Assembly (NCBI GenBank): GCA_029932195.1
Contig: JAOZQN010000004.1
Coordinates: 1 to 42,835 of the forward strand
Direction of reading: 5' to 3'
DNA from: Bacteroidales bacterium
Lineage (GTDB): Bacteria; Bacteroidota; Bacteroidia; Bacteroidales; JAOZQN01
DNA: 42,835 nucleotides
Positions 30,935-40,415 of the stretch are shown here, piece by piece (positions within the stretch are counted from its first letter, which is position 1; the number at the start of each line of letters is the position of its first letter). The position numbers and the translations under genes are program-made. The notes under the pieces were generated by a model. That model saw nothing but the letters and a program-made list of their open reading frames with translations, was not told the DNA's origin and searched no databases.

Positions 30935-32980
30935 ATGATGAATAATAAAAAAATAATTCTTTTTATAAGCATACTGTTATTTGCTTTTAATTTTTCTTTT
31001 GCACAAAAAAAGTTATCTAAAAAGAATAAAAAATTAGTAGATGATTGGCAAAATGATATAAAAAAGTTTGAGCAAGAGTCAGGTAAAAAAGATGATATAG
31101 CAGTAACATATCAATTTATTGCTGGTGCTTATAAGAAAGATAATATGATAAGTGAGTCTTTAAAATATATCAATATTTCGATAGAATCTACAAATAACCC
31201 AGGTATTTTACAAGTAAACAATTCGTTTATAGCAGAAATTTATTTAGAATCTGAAAAATATAATAATGCACAAACATATAATTTAAAAGCACTTGACAAT
31301 GCGAAAAAAACAGGAAGTGATAAAATGATTTACAAAGTGCAAATACAAGTTGCCAAAACTTATATGATAATAAATGAATATACAAATGCAATAAAATATT
31401 ACGAAGCTGCTCTAAAAAATGCACAAAATAGAGAAAGTTCTACAGATGTTCGAAAAACATTAAAAGCTCTATCTCCAGCTTATTCAAAAGGAAATGAACA
31501 TTCTAAATCTATTATTGTAAAAAAACTATTAACCCAAGAAACAATAACTTCAGAAGAATTAGCAGATATATTCAAACCTGAAGTAGATGAAGATACAATT
31601 AAAAATCCTACAAAATATGAAGAAGTTATAAAAGAAATGTTTAATAGTAAGGAGTTTAAAGACTCTATTTATCTTCTTTTTAGTGAAAAACAAAAAAAGA
31701 CTTTAGACAGTATTAGAGGGATAGATAGTATTATGAACGAAAAATTAGAACTAAAAGAAATAGAATTGGCAAACAAACAAAACGCAGTAACAAAACTTGC
31801 AGAAACAGTAAAACTCCAAAAAAACGGCTTAATTATTTTTAGTTCACTACTTTTGATAATTATTATCTTATCTATTATTATTTTTATTGATCTTAAAAAT
31901 AAGCGGAAACAAAATAAAATTCTTGCCAAACAAAAAGAAGAGATACAAATGCAAGCTGTAGATTTGGATGAAAAAAATCAGGAATTACAAACTATTTTAG
32001 AGGATTTGCAATCTACTCAAAATCAATTAATTCAATCGGAAAAAATGGCTTCGCTTGGTAAACTTGTTGCAAGTATTGCTCACGAATTAAATACACCACT
32101 TGGTGCTATAAATTCTTCAATATCAACACTTGATGCAAGTTCAGAAACTCTTTTTGAATTGTTACCAAAATACATTAAAAATGCCAGTCCACAGGAATAC
32201 AAATTGTTTAAACAGATGCTTGCAATATCCATAAAAAATAATGAATATATTAGTTCCAGAGAAATAAGAAAAATAAAAAGGATTCTAAAAAAAGAATTGG
32301 AAAGTTTTGGTATCGAAGATAGTGCCTACATTGCAGGAATTTTAGCGGAAATCGGTGTCCACGATAATGTGGAAAGATTTGTTCCACTTTTCAAGAAAAA
32401 TGTTGAGCCAACGATGGAAACAATTTATAATTTGTCCATCAATAATAAAATTAGGCAAAATATAAAAACAGCAATAGAAAAAGCCTCCAAAGTTATTTAT
32501 GCACTAAAAAATTATTCTCGCACATCAAATACCGAAAATAAAATAAAAGGTGATGTAAGAAAAAGTCTTGATAGTGTATTAACAATTTATCAGAATCAAC
32601 TAAAGCAAGGTGTTGTTGTTACAAAAAAATATTCTGAGATACCTGAAATAATGTGTTTTCCCGATGATTTAGGGCAGGTTTGGACAAATATTATTCACAA
32701 CGCAATACATGCAATGTCGGGAAAAGGTGAGCTTGGTATTGAGGTAGAAAAATTAGAAGATAATATAAAAGTATCATTTTCCGATTCAGGAATAGGAATT
32801 CCAGATTCTATTAAGGATAAGGTGTTTATGCCATTTTTTACGACAAAACCCGAAGGCGAAGGAACTGGTTTGGGATTGGATATTGTAAAACAAATAATAG
32901 ACAAACATAGTGGACAAATAACTTTTGAAACAGAAATTGGAAAAGGAACAACTTTTATCGTTCTTCTACCAATCCAGTGA
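30935..32980 (+). CDS. TPR-containing membrane sensor histidine kinase
   Basis: Signal peptide, TPR-like helices, TM segment 'GLIIFSSLLLIIIILSIIIFIDL', H-box 'IAHELNTPLGAINSS', HATPase 'VWTNIIHNAIHAM...DSGIGIPDSIKDKVFMPFFTTKPEGEGTGLGLDIVKQII'. Confidence 0.92.
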   Translation: MMNNKKIILFISILLFAFNFSFAQKKLSKKNKKLVDDWQNDIKKFEQESGKKDDIAVTYQFIAGAYKKDNMISESLKYINISIESTNNPGILQVNNSFIAEIYLESEKYNNAQTYNLKALDNAKKTGSDKMIYKVQIQVAKTYMIINEYTNAIKYYEAALKNAQNRESSTDVRKTLKALSPAYSKGNEHSKSIIVKKLLTQETITSEELADIFKPEVDEDTIKNPTKYEEVIKEMFNSKEFKDSIYLLFSEKQKKTLDSIRGIDSIMNEKLELKEIELANKQNAVTKLAETVKLQKNGLIIFSSLLLIIIILSIIIFIDLKNKRKQNKILAKQKEEIQMQAVDLDEKNQELQTILEDLQSTQNQLIQSEKMASLGKLVASIAHELNTPLGAINSSISTLDASSETLFELLPKYIKNASPQEYKLFKQMLAISIKNNEYISSREIRKIKRILKKELESFGIEDSAYIAGILAEIGVHDNVERFVPLFKKNVEPTMETIYNLSINNKIRQNIKTAIEKASKVIYALKNYSRTSNTENKIKGDVRKSLDSVLTIYQNQLKQGVVVTKKYSEIPEIMCFPDDLGQVWTNIIHNAIHAMSGKGELGIEVEKLEDNIKVSFSDSGIGIPDSIKDKVFMPFFTTKPEGEGTGLGLDIVKQIIDKHSGQITFETEIGKGTTFIVLLPIQ

Positions 32981-33000
32981 ACAAAATAATTTTTGAGGTT

Positions 33001-33060
33001 TTGAAATTTTGAAGTTGTGAAATTTCAAAACTTCAAAACTTCGCAACTTCAAAACTTAGT
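33001..33060. repeat. A/T-rich palindromic repeat (AAATTTTGAAGTT motif) upstream of rimO
   Basis: TTTTGAAATTTTGAAGTTGTGAAATTTCAAAACTTCAAAACTTCGCAACTTCAAAAC. Confidence 0.75.
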
Positions 33061-33066
33061 TACAAA

Positions 33067-34350
33067 ATGCAAAAAATAAATTTAATTACTCTTGGTTGTT
33101 CAAAAAATTTGGTAGATACCGAAAATCTTGCTACACAGTTAAATACTAATTATAAAATAGTTTTTGACGGCAAAGTTTCCGACTCCAAAATAGCAATAAT
33201 AAATACTTGTGGATTTATTAATGATGCCAAACAAGAATCCATCGACACAATTTTAGATTATGTAAATGCTAAAGAACAAAATAAAATTGATAAGTTATTT
33301 GTAACAGGTTGTTTGTCCGAAAGATACAAAGATTCTTTACGTAAAGAAATTCCAGAAGTGGATAAATATTTTGGTTCGGATAGCTTAACAAACATTCTTT
33401 CTTCGTTAAAAATAGATTTCAAAAAAGAACTACTTGGAGAACGCAAAATTTCTACTCCCTCACATTACGCATATCTCAAAATATCAGAAGGTTGCAACCG
33501 AAAATGCTCTTTTTGTGCAATTCCTCTGATTAGAGGTAAACACATCTCTGTGCCAATGGAAGTGCTTGTTAGTCAGGCAAAAAACTTGGCAGAAAAAGGT
33601 GTTAGAGAACTAATTTTAATTGCACAAGACTCTTCTATTTACGGATACGATTTATATGAAAAATATGCACTTGCCGAATTATTAGAAAAATTATCAGAAA
33701 TATCTGGAATAGAATGGATTAGACTGCATTATACTTATCCAGTAAATTTTCCGACAGATGCTTTAAAGGTTATTAGTAGCAAGGAAAATATTTGTAATTA
33801 TATAGATATTCCGTTTCAACATATTAGTTCTGAGGTTTTAAAGAATATGAGACGTGGACACGATGGCAAAAAAATATACGAACTAATTGATTTGTTCAAA
33901 AAAGAAATTCCAAATCTTTCGCTACGCACGACTTTGATTGTTGGGCATCCGGGAGAAACTGAGCAAGATTTTGAGGAGCTAAAAAACTTTGTTAGAGAAA
34001 CTAAATTTGACCGACTTGGTGTTTTTACGTATTCACACGAGGAAGATACTTTTGCCGGTGCTACAATGGAAGATGTTATAACAGAGGAAGTTAAAATGCA
34101 AAGAGCAGAAGAGATTATGAGTATTCAGCAAGAAATTTCATTAGAAAATAATACTAAAAAAATAGGACAAACTCTTAAGATTTTAATAGACCGTTTTGAA
34201 GATGATAAATATATTGGCAGAACGGAATTTGACTCTCCAGAGGTTGACAACGAAGTAATCATAGAAACAAAACAAAAGTTAGAAATTGGTAAATTTTATT
34301 TTGGAAAAATAACCGATGCCTTAGAATTTGATTTGTTTGCAGAAATATAA
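33067..34350 (+). CDS. rimO: Ribosomal protein S12 methylthiotransferase RimO
   Basis: 'INLITLGCSKNLVDTENLATQL', radical SAM 'KISEGCNRKCSFCAIPLIRGKHIS', C-terminal TRAM-like domain. Confidence 0.95.
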   Translation: MQKINLITLGCSKNLVDTENLATQLNTNYKIVFDGKVSDSKIAIINTCGFINDAKQESIDTILDYVNAKEQNKIDKLFVTGCLSERYKDSLRKEIPEVDKYFGSDSLTNILSSLKIDFKKELLGERKISTPSHYAYLKISEGCNRKCSFCAIPLIRGKHISVPMEVLVSQAKNLAEKGVRELILIAQDSSIYGYDLYEKYALAELLEKLSEISGIEWIRLHYTYPVNFPTDALKVISSKENICNYIDIPFQHISSEVLKNMRRGHDGKKIYELIDLFKKEIPNLSLRTTLIVGHPGETEQDFEELKNFVRETKFDRLGVFTYSHEEDTFAGATMEDVITEEVKMQRAEEIMSIQQEISLENNTKKIGQTLKILIDRFEDDKYIGRTEFDSPEVDNEVIIETKQKLEIGKFYFGKITDALEFDLFAEI

Positions 34351-34354
34351 TATT

Positions 34355-34534
34355 TAACCTGATTAATTCATGAACTTTCTATTACAATGCCAAAACGCAC
34401 ATCATTATTGACAATCCTCAATTTTTATTTTTTCTAAATAGCTCGCTATTTTTTCAAATATAAAACTTTGCGGTTGTCAATACTGACACACCTTTTGTCT
34501 TTTCATAACTAAAGTTCATGAATTAATCAGGTTA
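34355..34534. repeat. 180-bp palindromic element, perfect 24-bp terminal inverted repeats
   Basis: TAACCTGATTAATTCATGAACTTT (34355-34378) / AAAGTTCATGAATTAATCAGGTTA (34511-34534); inner ATTGACAA..TTGTCAAT and central AAATAGC-tc-GCTATTT. Confidence 0.9.
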
Positions 34535-34545
34535 GTTTTGAGTGC

Positions 34546-34586
34546 TTAGTTTTAAGTTTTTAACTTCTATAAAAACTTAAAACTAA
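34546..34586. terminator. Hairpin, likely bidirectional terminator
   Basis: Perfect 16-bp arms TTAGTTTTAAGTTTTT / AAAAACTTAAAACTAA, 9-nt loop, between convergent rimO and pdxJ. Confidence 0.7.
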
Positions 34587-34588
34587 AC

Positions 34589-34711
34589 GGCGTTTTTCAC
34601 GAGTGCCAATTTCGACGTTACTTTTGAAATTTTAAAATGCTCATTTACAAAGGTAAATTTCAATTTTAAAATTACAAAAAAGCCTTGAAATTGACACCCG
34701 TGAAAAACGCC
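34589..34711. mobile_element. 123-bp MITE-like palindromic element
   Basis: GGCGTTTTTCACGAGTGCCAATTTC (34589-34613) / GAAATTGACACCCGTGAAAAACGCC (34687-34711), 23/25; flanks AACTAAAC (34581-34588) and AATTAAAC (34712-34719) look like a 7/8 target duplication. Confidence 0.75.
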
Positions 34712-34722
34712 AATTAAACTCA

Positions 34723-35436
34723 TTATTTTAACAGCCTCAAATACATTTGAATAGTATTTTCTAACCCAAAATATAAAGCGTCAGAAATTAGTGCATGACC
34801 AATTGAAACTTCTGAAAGTTTTGGAATATTTTGAGAAAAATATTTTAGATTTTCTAAATTCAAATCATGTCCTGCGTTAATTTCCAAACCTTCTTTTATT
34901 GCCAGATTTGCTGCAAAAACAAAATCTGCAATTGCTTTTTTTCTATCATTAAAATATTCATTAGCATAAGGTTCGGTATAAAGTTCTACTCTGTTAGTTC
35001 CTGTTTTTGGGGCGTTTATTATATTCTCTTTTTTTGTATCAATAAAAATGGAAGTTCTTATACCTGCTTTTTGAAAATCGGAAATAATTTCGGTTAAAAA
35101 GCCTTTGTTTTTTATCGTATCCCAGCCAGCATTGGAGGTTATGGCATCAGGAGGATCGGGGACGAGTGTAACTTGGTCTGGTTTTACCTCCAAAACTAGG
35201 TCTATAAATTTTGGATTTGGGTAGCCTTCTATGTTGAACTCCGTTTTTACAATTGGTCTAATTTCACGAACATCGGAATATCGTATATGCCGCTCATCTG
35301 GTCTTGGGTGAACAGTAACTCCCATTGCACCAAAACGTTCGCAGTCTTTTGCTACTTGCAAAACATTTGGATAATCGCCTCCTCTTGCATTTCGCAGAGT
35401 TGCTATTTTATTTATGTTTACGCTTAAACGTGTCAT
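34723..35436 (-). CDS. pdxJ: Pyridoxine 5'-phosphate synthase
   Basis: '[48 protein letters not shown]', '[10 protein letters not shown]', '[17 protein letters not shown]'. Confidence 0.96.
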   Translation of the reverse strand: MTRLSVNINKIATLRNARGGDYPNVLQVAKDCERFGAMGVTVHPRPDERHIRYSDVREIRPIVKTEFNIEGYPNPKFIDLVLEVKPDQVTLVPDPPDAITSNAGWDTIKNKGFLTEIISDFQKAGIRTSIFIDTKKENIINAPKTGTNRVELYTEPYANEYFNDRKKAIADFVFAANLAIKEGLEINAGHDLNLENLKYFSQNIPKLSEVSIGHALISDALYFGLENTIQMYLRLLK

Positions 35437-35501
35437 TTTTTTAGTTTTTAGTTCTTCTTTTTTAGTTTTTAATGTTTTTTACTCCTGATAATTTAATATT
35501 A

Positions 35502-35683
35502 CAGAACTCACAAAAACAGCTTTTTTTTTAATTTTAAATCGCAAACTGGAGGTTAATTAATTCAAGATTTTATCATAAGCAAAATCTTGAAATTTAGCTA
35601 TAAACACAATTTCACCATACATAAAAATTGACATTCAATTTGCCGATTCTTTTTTGAGAAATATGCCGTTCTTGTGAGTTCTG
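35502..35683. repeat. 182-bp palindromic element
   Basis: CAGAACTCACAA(A/G)AAC(A/G)GC ends in inverted orientation; central AATTCAAGATTTT..AAAATCTTGAA. Confidence 0.7.
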
Positions 35684-35707
35684 AGTTTATTTTTACTTAA
35701 TATTTAT

Positions 35708-35827
35708 AATGGTTCGTGTTGTCTTCGTAAGAGGCTGATTTTTAGCGTATTGAAGACTGGCGATCTTTTTCAGTAAGTGCCTTAAAATCAATGAATTAAT
35801 CTTTAATCCATAATTGCACGAACTATT
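35708..35827. repeat. 120-bp inverted-repeat element
   Basis: AATGGTTCGTG (35708-35718) / CACGAACTATT (35817-35827), 10/11; inner GTCTTC..GAAGAC. Confidence 0.55.
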
Positions 35828-35833
35828 CGTTAT

Positions 35834-38186
35834 TTAAAAGTTCATTCTTATTCCGCCGATAAAAGTTCGCCCTGGTTGTGGCAATCGTGAAGAATACCAG
35901 CCATTACTTGGAGTGCTAATATCTTCTCCTGCATTGGCAGCATCTATACCTGGGTGATAATATTCGGTATCAAAAACATTATTTACATTTATGAAAAATA
36001 TTAATTTATTTTTAAATAGGTTAATTAGCTGAAAATCAAGGTTTGTTACAAAAAAAGCATCTATATTTTCTACAGGATTAGAAATTGTTGTGGGACGTTG
36101 GTGTATATAATTATTTCTAATGTTTAAATGAAAATATTTAAAAGCATCGGCACTAAAAATAATGTTTAATTTGTGAGGAGCAATATCGCCAACCAAATTA
36201 GAAGTTCTGCCTGTTATTGTATTGGTTCTTGCGGTTTCATATTTTGCATTTACATAGCTATAGTTGATATGAATTAATGCGTTTTCAATATATTTTGAAG
36301 ATGCTACTAAAATAAAATTCATTTTTAGCTCTGTTCCAAAAATAGTTTTTTTTGGTAGGTTTTCGCCTTGGAGTATGCTGTTTGTAATTTCATGACCAAA
36401 AAATGTTGCAACCAAACCAACATTTGAAAATTTAGTAGATATTCCCAAGTCTATTGCCTTTATTTTATCTGGTTTTAAATTTTCATTTATATTGAGACCT
36501 CCCCATCCTCCGTATAAATTTCTTGGTGCAGGAGATTGAAAACCAGTTCCATAACTTGTTTTAAAACTTAAATAGTTTGTTGCCTTGAAAGTCGCTCCAA
36601 CACGTGGGCTAAAAATTTCGCCATAAATTTTATTTTTATCATACCTTGTTCCTAAAACTATTGAGAGTTTGTTTTTAAACAAAAGTAGTTTGCTTTGCAA
36701 AAAAGTTCCCCATTCGGTGTCTGTATATGTGTTTCCTGGCGTAACACTATTATTTACTGGGTAAGGAAATAATATTTGTGGTTCTTTCCACTGTTGTCCG
36801 GGTAGCCAAGTTGTTTGGCTGGAATTACCAAATTCATAAGATTTTTGGAATTCTGCCGAAGATAATTTTACTCCACCGTTTATTATCCAGTTTTCGTAAG
36901 GACGATATTCAAAATCTTGAAAAATGCCACATTTCTTGGATATATATTTCCATGTAAGAAATTCTACTGTTCTTGTAGAGTCCCAATTATCTGCACTATG
37001 CCAGCCTTGTGCCCAAGTGTTGTCTGGCGAGGATCCGCTGTTCTGATAATTTGCCAAAAAAGTATAATTTATTTTTTCGTTAAATACTTTTTTATATTTC
37101 AAAAAGAATATATCTCTATTAAATTTCCAGTTATTAGTTGGTAATGTTTTATCGTAAGGATATTCTGAACCGTTCCCATGTTTTGTAAGTAAATGATTAT
37201 AACCGAGTTCAATATTTTTAATTTTAACTCTAGCTAGTAAAGCATTATCATTTAGTATATGGTCCCCAAAGTGCTTCGTTACCAAATAGTTCTTTGTTAA
37301 AATATCCAGGACGATCTACTAAATCAAACATATCACTTTTGTATCTTCGGAAAGCTACCATTAGCTCAACTGGCTCATAATTAGCAAGGTATGTAATCTC
37401 TCCGTATTGAGTATTATTATTTCCTACTCCACTATTTATAAAGACTTTACTTGTTTCTTTTTCTAAATTAGAAGCAGATTTTGTAATAATATTTATGATA
37501 CCCGAAAAAACATTAGGACCGTATATTGCCGAAGCCGGACCGTAAACTATTTCTATTCGTTCTATTGCTGAAATCGGAAAATCGGAAGATATATTCATAT
37601 TTTGAGCATAAAGAATATTTGCTTCAATACCGTCGATCATAAGCATAGTGCGTTCATTGAACGAGCCAGTTCGGTTTCCTCGTGCGTATGAAAGTTGCGT
37701 TAAATCGCCGTATGAAGCAGAAACATCGAATCCGGGAATATCATTTAAGACTTCTGATAGGCTTGTGTATCCTCTACTCTCAAATTCTTTTTGTGTTAAA
37801 ACGACTACTGTTGCAGGAGTTTCGCTTATCTTCTCGGAGAATTTAGAAGCCGTTTGAACTTCAAGCCCCATAAGTTCTTCTAAGGTTAAATCAAAAATAT
37901 CCGCAGTTAAAGTAATGTTTATTACCGCTTTGTTATTTGCATCTATCTCTTGCAAAAGATAACCAGTTTTTCTGAAAACAATTATTTTATCTTCACTCGC
38001 TATGCGAATAGAGTATTCTCCATTTGTATTTGTTGTATCTGTTATTTTTGAATTTTTTACAGACACAATTACCTTGTCTAAAGGCTTCCCCTCAAAATTT
38101 GTTACAATGCCAGAAACTAAATTTTGTGCAATACCAGAGCTTGCTAAGGCAAGCAATAATAATAATGTAGTTACAATGTTTTTCAT
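35834..38186 (-). pseudogene. TonB-dependent outer membrane receptor, interrupted by +1 frameshift at GGGG near 37262
   Basis: N-terminal half 37248-38186 (CarboxypepD_reg-like, plug domain 'VVVLTQKEFESRGYTSLSEVLNDIPGFDVSASYGD...YGPASAIYGPNVFSGIINIITKSA') and C-terminal barrel 35834-37285 ('TPGRTFIGGIRMNF'); dropping one G joins them as '..NEALWDHILNDNALL..'. Confidence 0.85.
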
Positions 38187-38206
38187 AGTTTTTATTATTT
38201 AGTTAG

Positions 38207-38537
38207 AGGAATGGCTACGAAATAACTTTAACAGTTATGCTTGTTCTTTTGCCTTTTATCAATCTTAAAAAATTCTTAAATAGCTTGATATTCGCATATT
38301 TTGTAAGATTGTTAAAAAACAAAATAACATCGCCTAAGTAAAGATTAAGGCAAATTAAAATTAATAATTAGCCAATTTAAACGAAGTTATTTTTTTCTTT
38401 AACAATTCAAAAGAATATGAGAATATCGGGAATATTTAATCTTTTTTTGAAGCAATTAAAAGGAAAAAGAACAAGTTTAAAGGCTAATTATTAATTTTAA
38501 TTTGCCTAACCATATAACTTATTTCGTATCCATTCCT
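38207..38537. repeat. 331-bp composite palindromic element
   Basis: Outer arms AGGAATGGCTACGAAATAA (38207-38225) / TTATTTCGTATCCATTCCT (38519-38537), 18/19; inner perfect 26-bp arms AGGCAAATTAAAATTAATAATTAGCC (38348-38373) / GGCTAATTATTAATTTTAATTTGCCT (38482-38507). Confidence 0.85.
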
Positions 38538-38567
38538 TAGTAAAGATGTTTTTCGGAGTGGACTCAC

Positions 38568-40415
38568 CTATTGTTTTATGAATTTTTTTGTAATTATTTC
38601 TCTATCCGATGAAATAATATTTATTAGATAAATACCACTGTCAAAATTACCTACATCAATATCTCCACTGGAATTATGATTGTTTTGATATAATTTTTGT
38701 CCGTAAATATTATAAATTATTATTTCAAAATCCTCTCCAAAATTTTGATTTTCAATATTAAAATTTAAAACATTTGATACTGGATTTGGAAAAATATTAA
38801 AGGAAATTTTGTTTTTTATTTCATCAATTCCAATATGATTTGCTTTTCCAAAAACCGGTTGCACAAGTAATTCGCCTTCGTAGGCAGAGCTTACCCAGTT
38901 CCCATTAAGATTATAAAATTTATGATTTTCACCTGTTGTATTTAAGTCAAGTCCTACATTCATAAACTGTTCGTCTGTTTTTTTCCAGCCTACAAAAAAA
39001 GTATCCACCACTGCAAAGGACGAATCCATTTCATAAGTTTGAAATTGATTAGCTTTCAGAAAATCAATGTAAGCTCCTTGTTGTTCGTGAATTAGGCGAC
39101 CAGGCAAACCTGTTTCTGGGTCGTTATCCCAAACCATCAGATAGAAATATTGAGGCTGTGCATCTTTAAAAGTGCTGTTGAACAACATCTGAATTGCTGT
39201 TAAAGTATCTTCTTTATAGGTGTAAAATTTATTGGCAACAAAAGCATGAATACTTCCACCACCAATTAAGTCATAGCCCGCTTCGGAGGTGCAGTCGTCA
39301 TAAGAATAATTGCCTCCAAAAGTTTTATTTTGATAGACAATATTGTTAAAAGTAGCATCATCGCCATCTGTAACTAAATAAGTTTTTAGCTCGTAATTTA
39401 ATTTGTCTTCGTCAATTATAGGAAATTGAATTTCAATATTTTCTGCATCTCTTGTATAGTTGCTACTTTGAGGAAAACTTGAAGAGCCAAGTTTATGTTT
39501 GTAATCTTCTACATAACCATTTAACTCTTTAAAAATAATATTCATACTATCAATATCTCGTTTTTCATTATCATTATTTCTGAATTTAACTTCATAATTA
39601 ATATTAAAAGATGAGCCTATATTTATATAATGTTTATAATGTCCGTAAGGAATAGTTTGATAGTTATCAATTTTCAGAACTAATGGGTGCTGAAAAGCTA
39701 ATTCTTTGAGTATAACATCATTAGCATCTCTGCTTTTATTTAAATACACATAATCTAAATGCCAATGGTCGCAGTTTCCTACAAGACTTGGGATGTTGCT
39801 TGCTGTAAGGCTTGCCTTATTATAAAATCTAAATTGAAATCCTTTTTTTAGGTATTTCTCTTCTGTTATGTGAATCATAACTTGATTAAAATCAGGTTCT
39901 TCTGTGTATGTATCTGTGCCTTCGGTTGCCCATACGGTTTCCCAAATTTCATTTTCTACATCGTAGAACTGCAAAACAAGAGAGTCTTGTGTTTGAGGAA
40001 AATCAACAATTCCTTGTGCTTGATAATAAAAGCTGATATACAGTGAGTCGTAGCCAGGAAAAAACAAGTCAATGGGTTTGGAGGTTAAAATATCAGCCCT
40101 ATGTGCGGAGGAGTAAGAAGTTGAATAATAATTTTGCTCATTATCAATTGCATCAAAAGTTACAGTTCCAATTGATGGAGGTCTGTATGCCATTGTTCTA
40201 CTTATGTTTACATTGTTATCTATCCAAATAGAATTATCAATATTAGGAAAAGTAGTAGAAAAATCGTCGAGGAATGGAAGTTCCAAAGTATCATTTTCTT
40301 TACTTAGCTCTATTTTTTCTATACTTGGACTATAACCAGCCTTTACAACCATTTCTTGCGACATTGCTACCGTAGCAAAAAGAAATGCGATAATTATTAA
40401 AGATGTTTTTTTCAT
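38568..40415 (-). CDS. Secreted protein with type IX secretion system C-terminal sorting domain
   Basis: Signal peptide 'MKKTSLIIIAFLFATVAMSQ'; C-terminal 'FNIFPNPVSNVLNFNIENQNF...IIYNIYGQKLYQ...GDIDVGNFDSGIYLINIISSDREIITKKFIKQ'. Confidence 0.85.
   Translation of the reverse strand: MKKTSLIIIAFLFATVAMSQEMVVKAGYSPSIEKIELSKENDTLELPFLDDFSTTFPNIDNSIWIDNNVNISRTMAYRPPSIGTVTFDAIDNEQNYYSTSYSSAHRADILTSKPIDLFFPGYDSLYISFYYQAQGIVDFPQTQDSLVLQFYDVENEIWETVWATEGTDTYTEEPDFNQVMIHITEEKYLKKGFQFRFYNKASLTASNIPSLVGNCDHWHLDYVYLNKSRDANDVILKELAFQHPLVLKIDNYQTIPYGHYKHYINIGSSFNINYEVKFRNNDNEKRDIDSMNIIFKELNGYVEDYKHKLGSSSFPQSSNYTRDAENIEIQFPIIDEDKLNYELKTYLVTDGDDATFNNIVYQNKTFGGNYSYDDCTSEAGYDLIGGGSIHAFVANKFYTYKEDTLTAIQMLFNSTFKDAQPQYFYLMVWDNDPETGLPGRLIHEQQGAYIDFLKANQFQTYEMDSSFAVVDTFFVGWKKTDEQFMNVGLDLNTTGENHKFYNLNGNWVSSAYEGELLVQPVFGKANHIGIDEIKNKISFNIFPNPVSNVLNFNIENQNFGEDFEIIIYNIYGQKLYQNNHNSSGDIDVGNFDSGIYLINIISSDREIITKKFIKQ

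Noticed and set aside
36790-36810. 'GGGTAGCC' near 36.8 kb as another copy of the patatin MITE end
   Set aside because: Only the short GGGTAGCC core matches; no inverted partner or flanking duplication.
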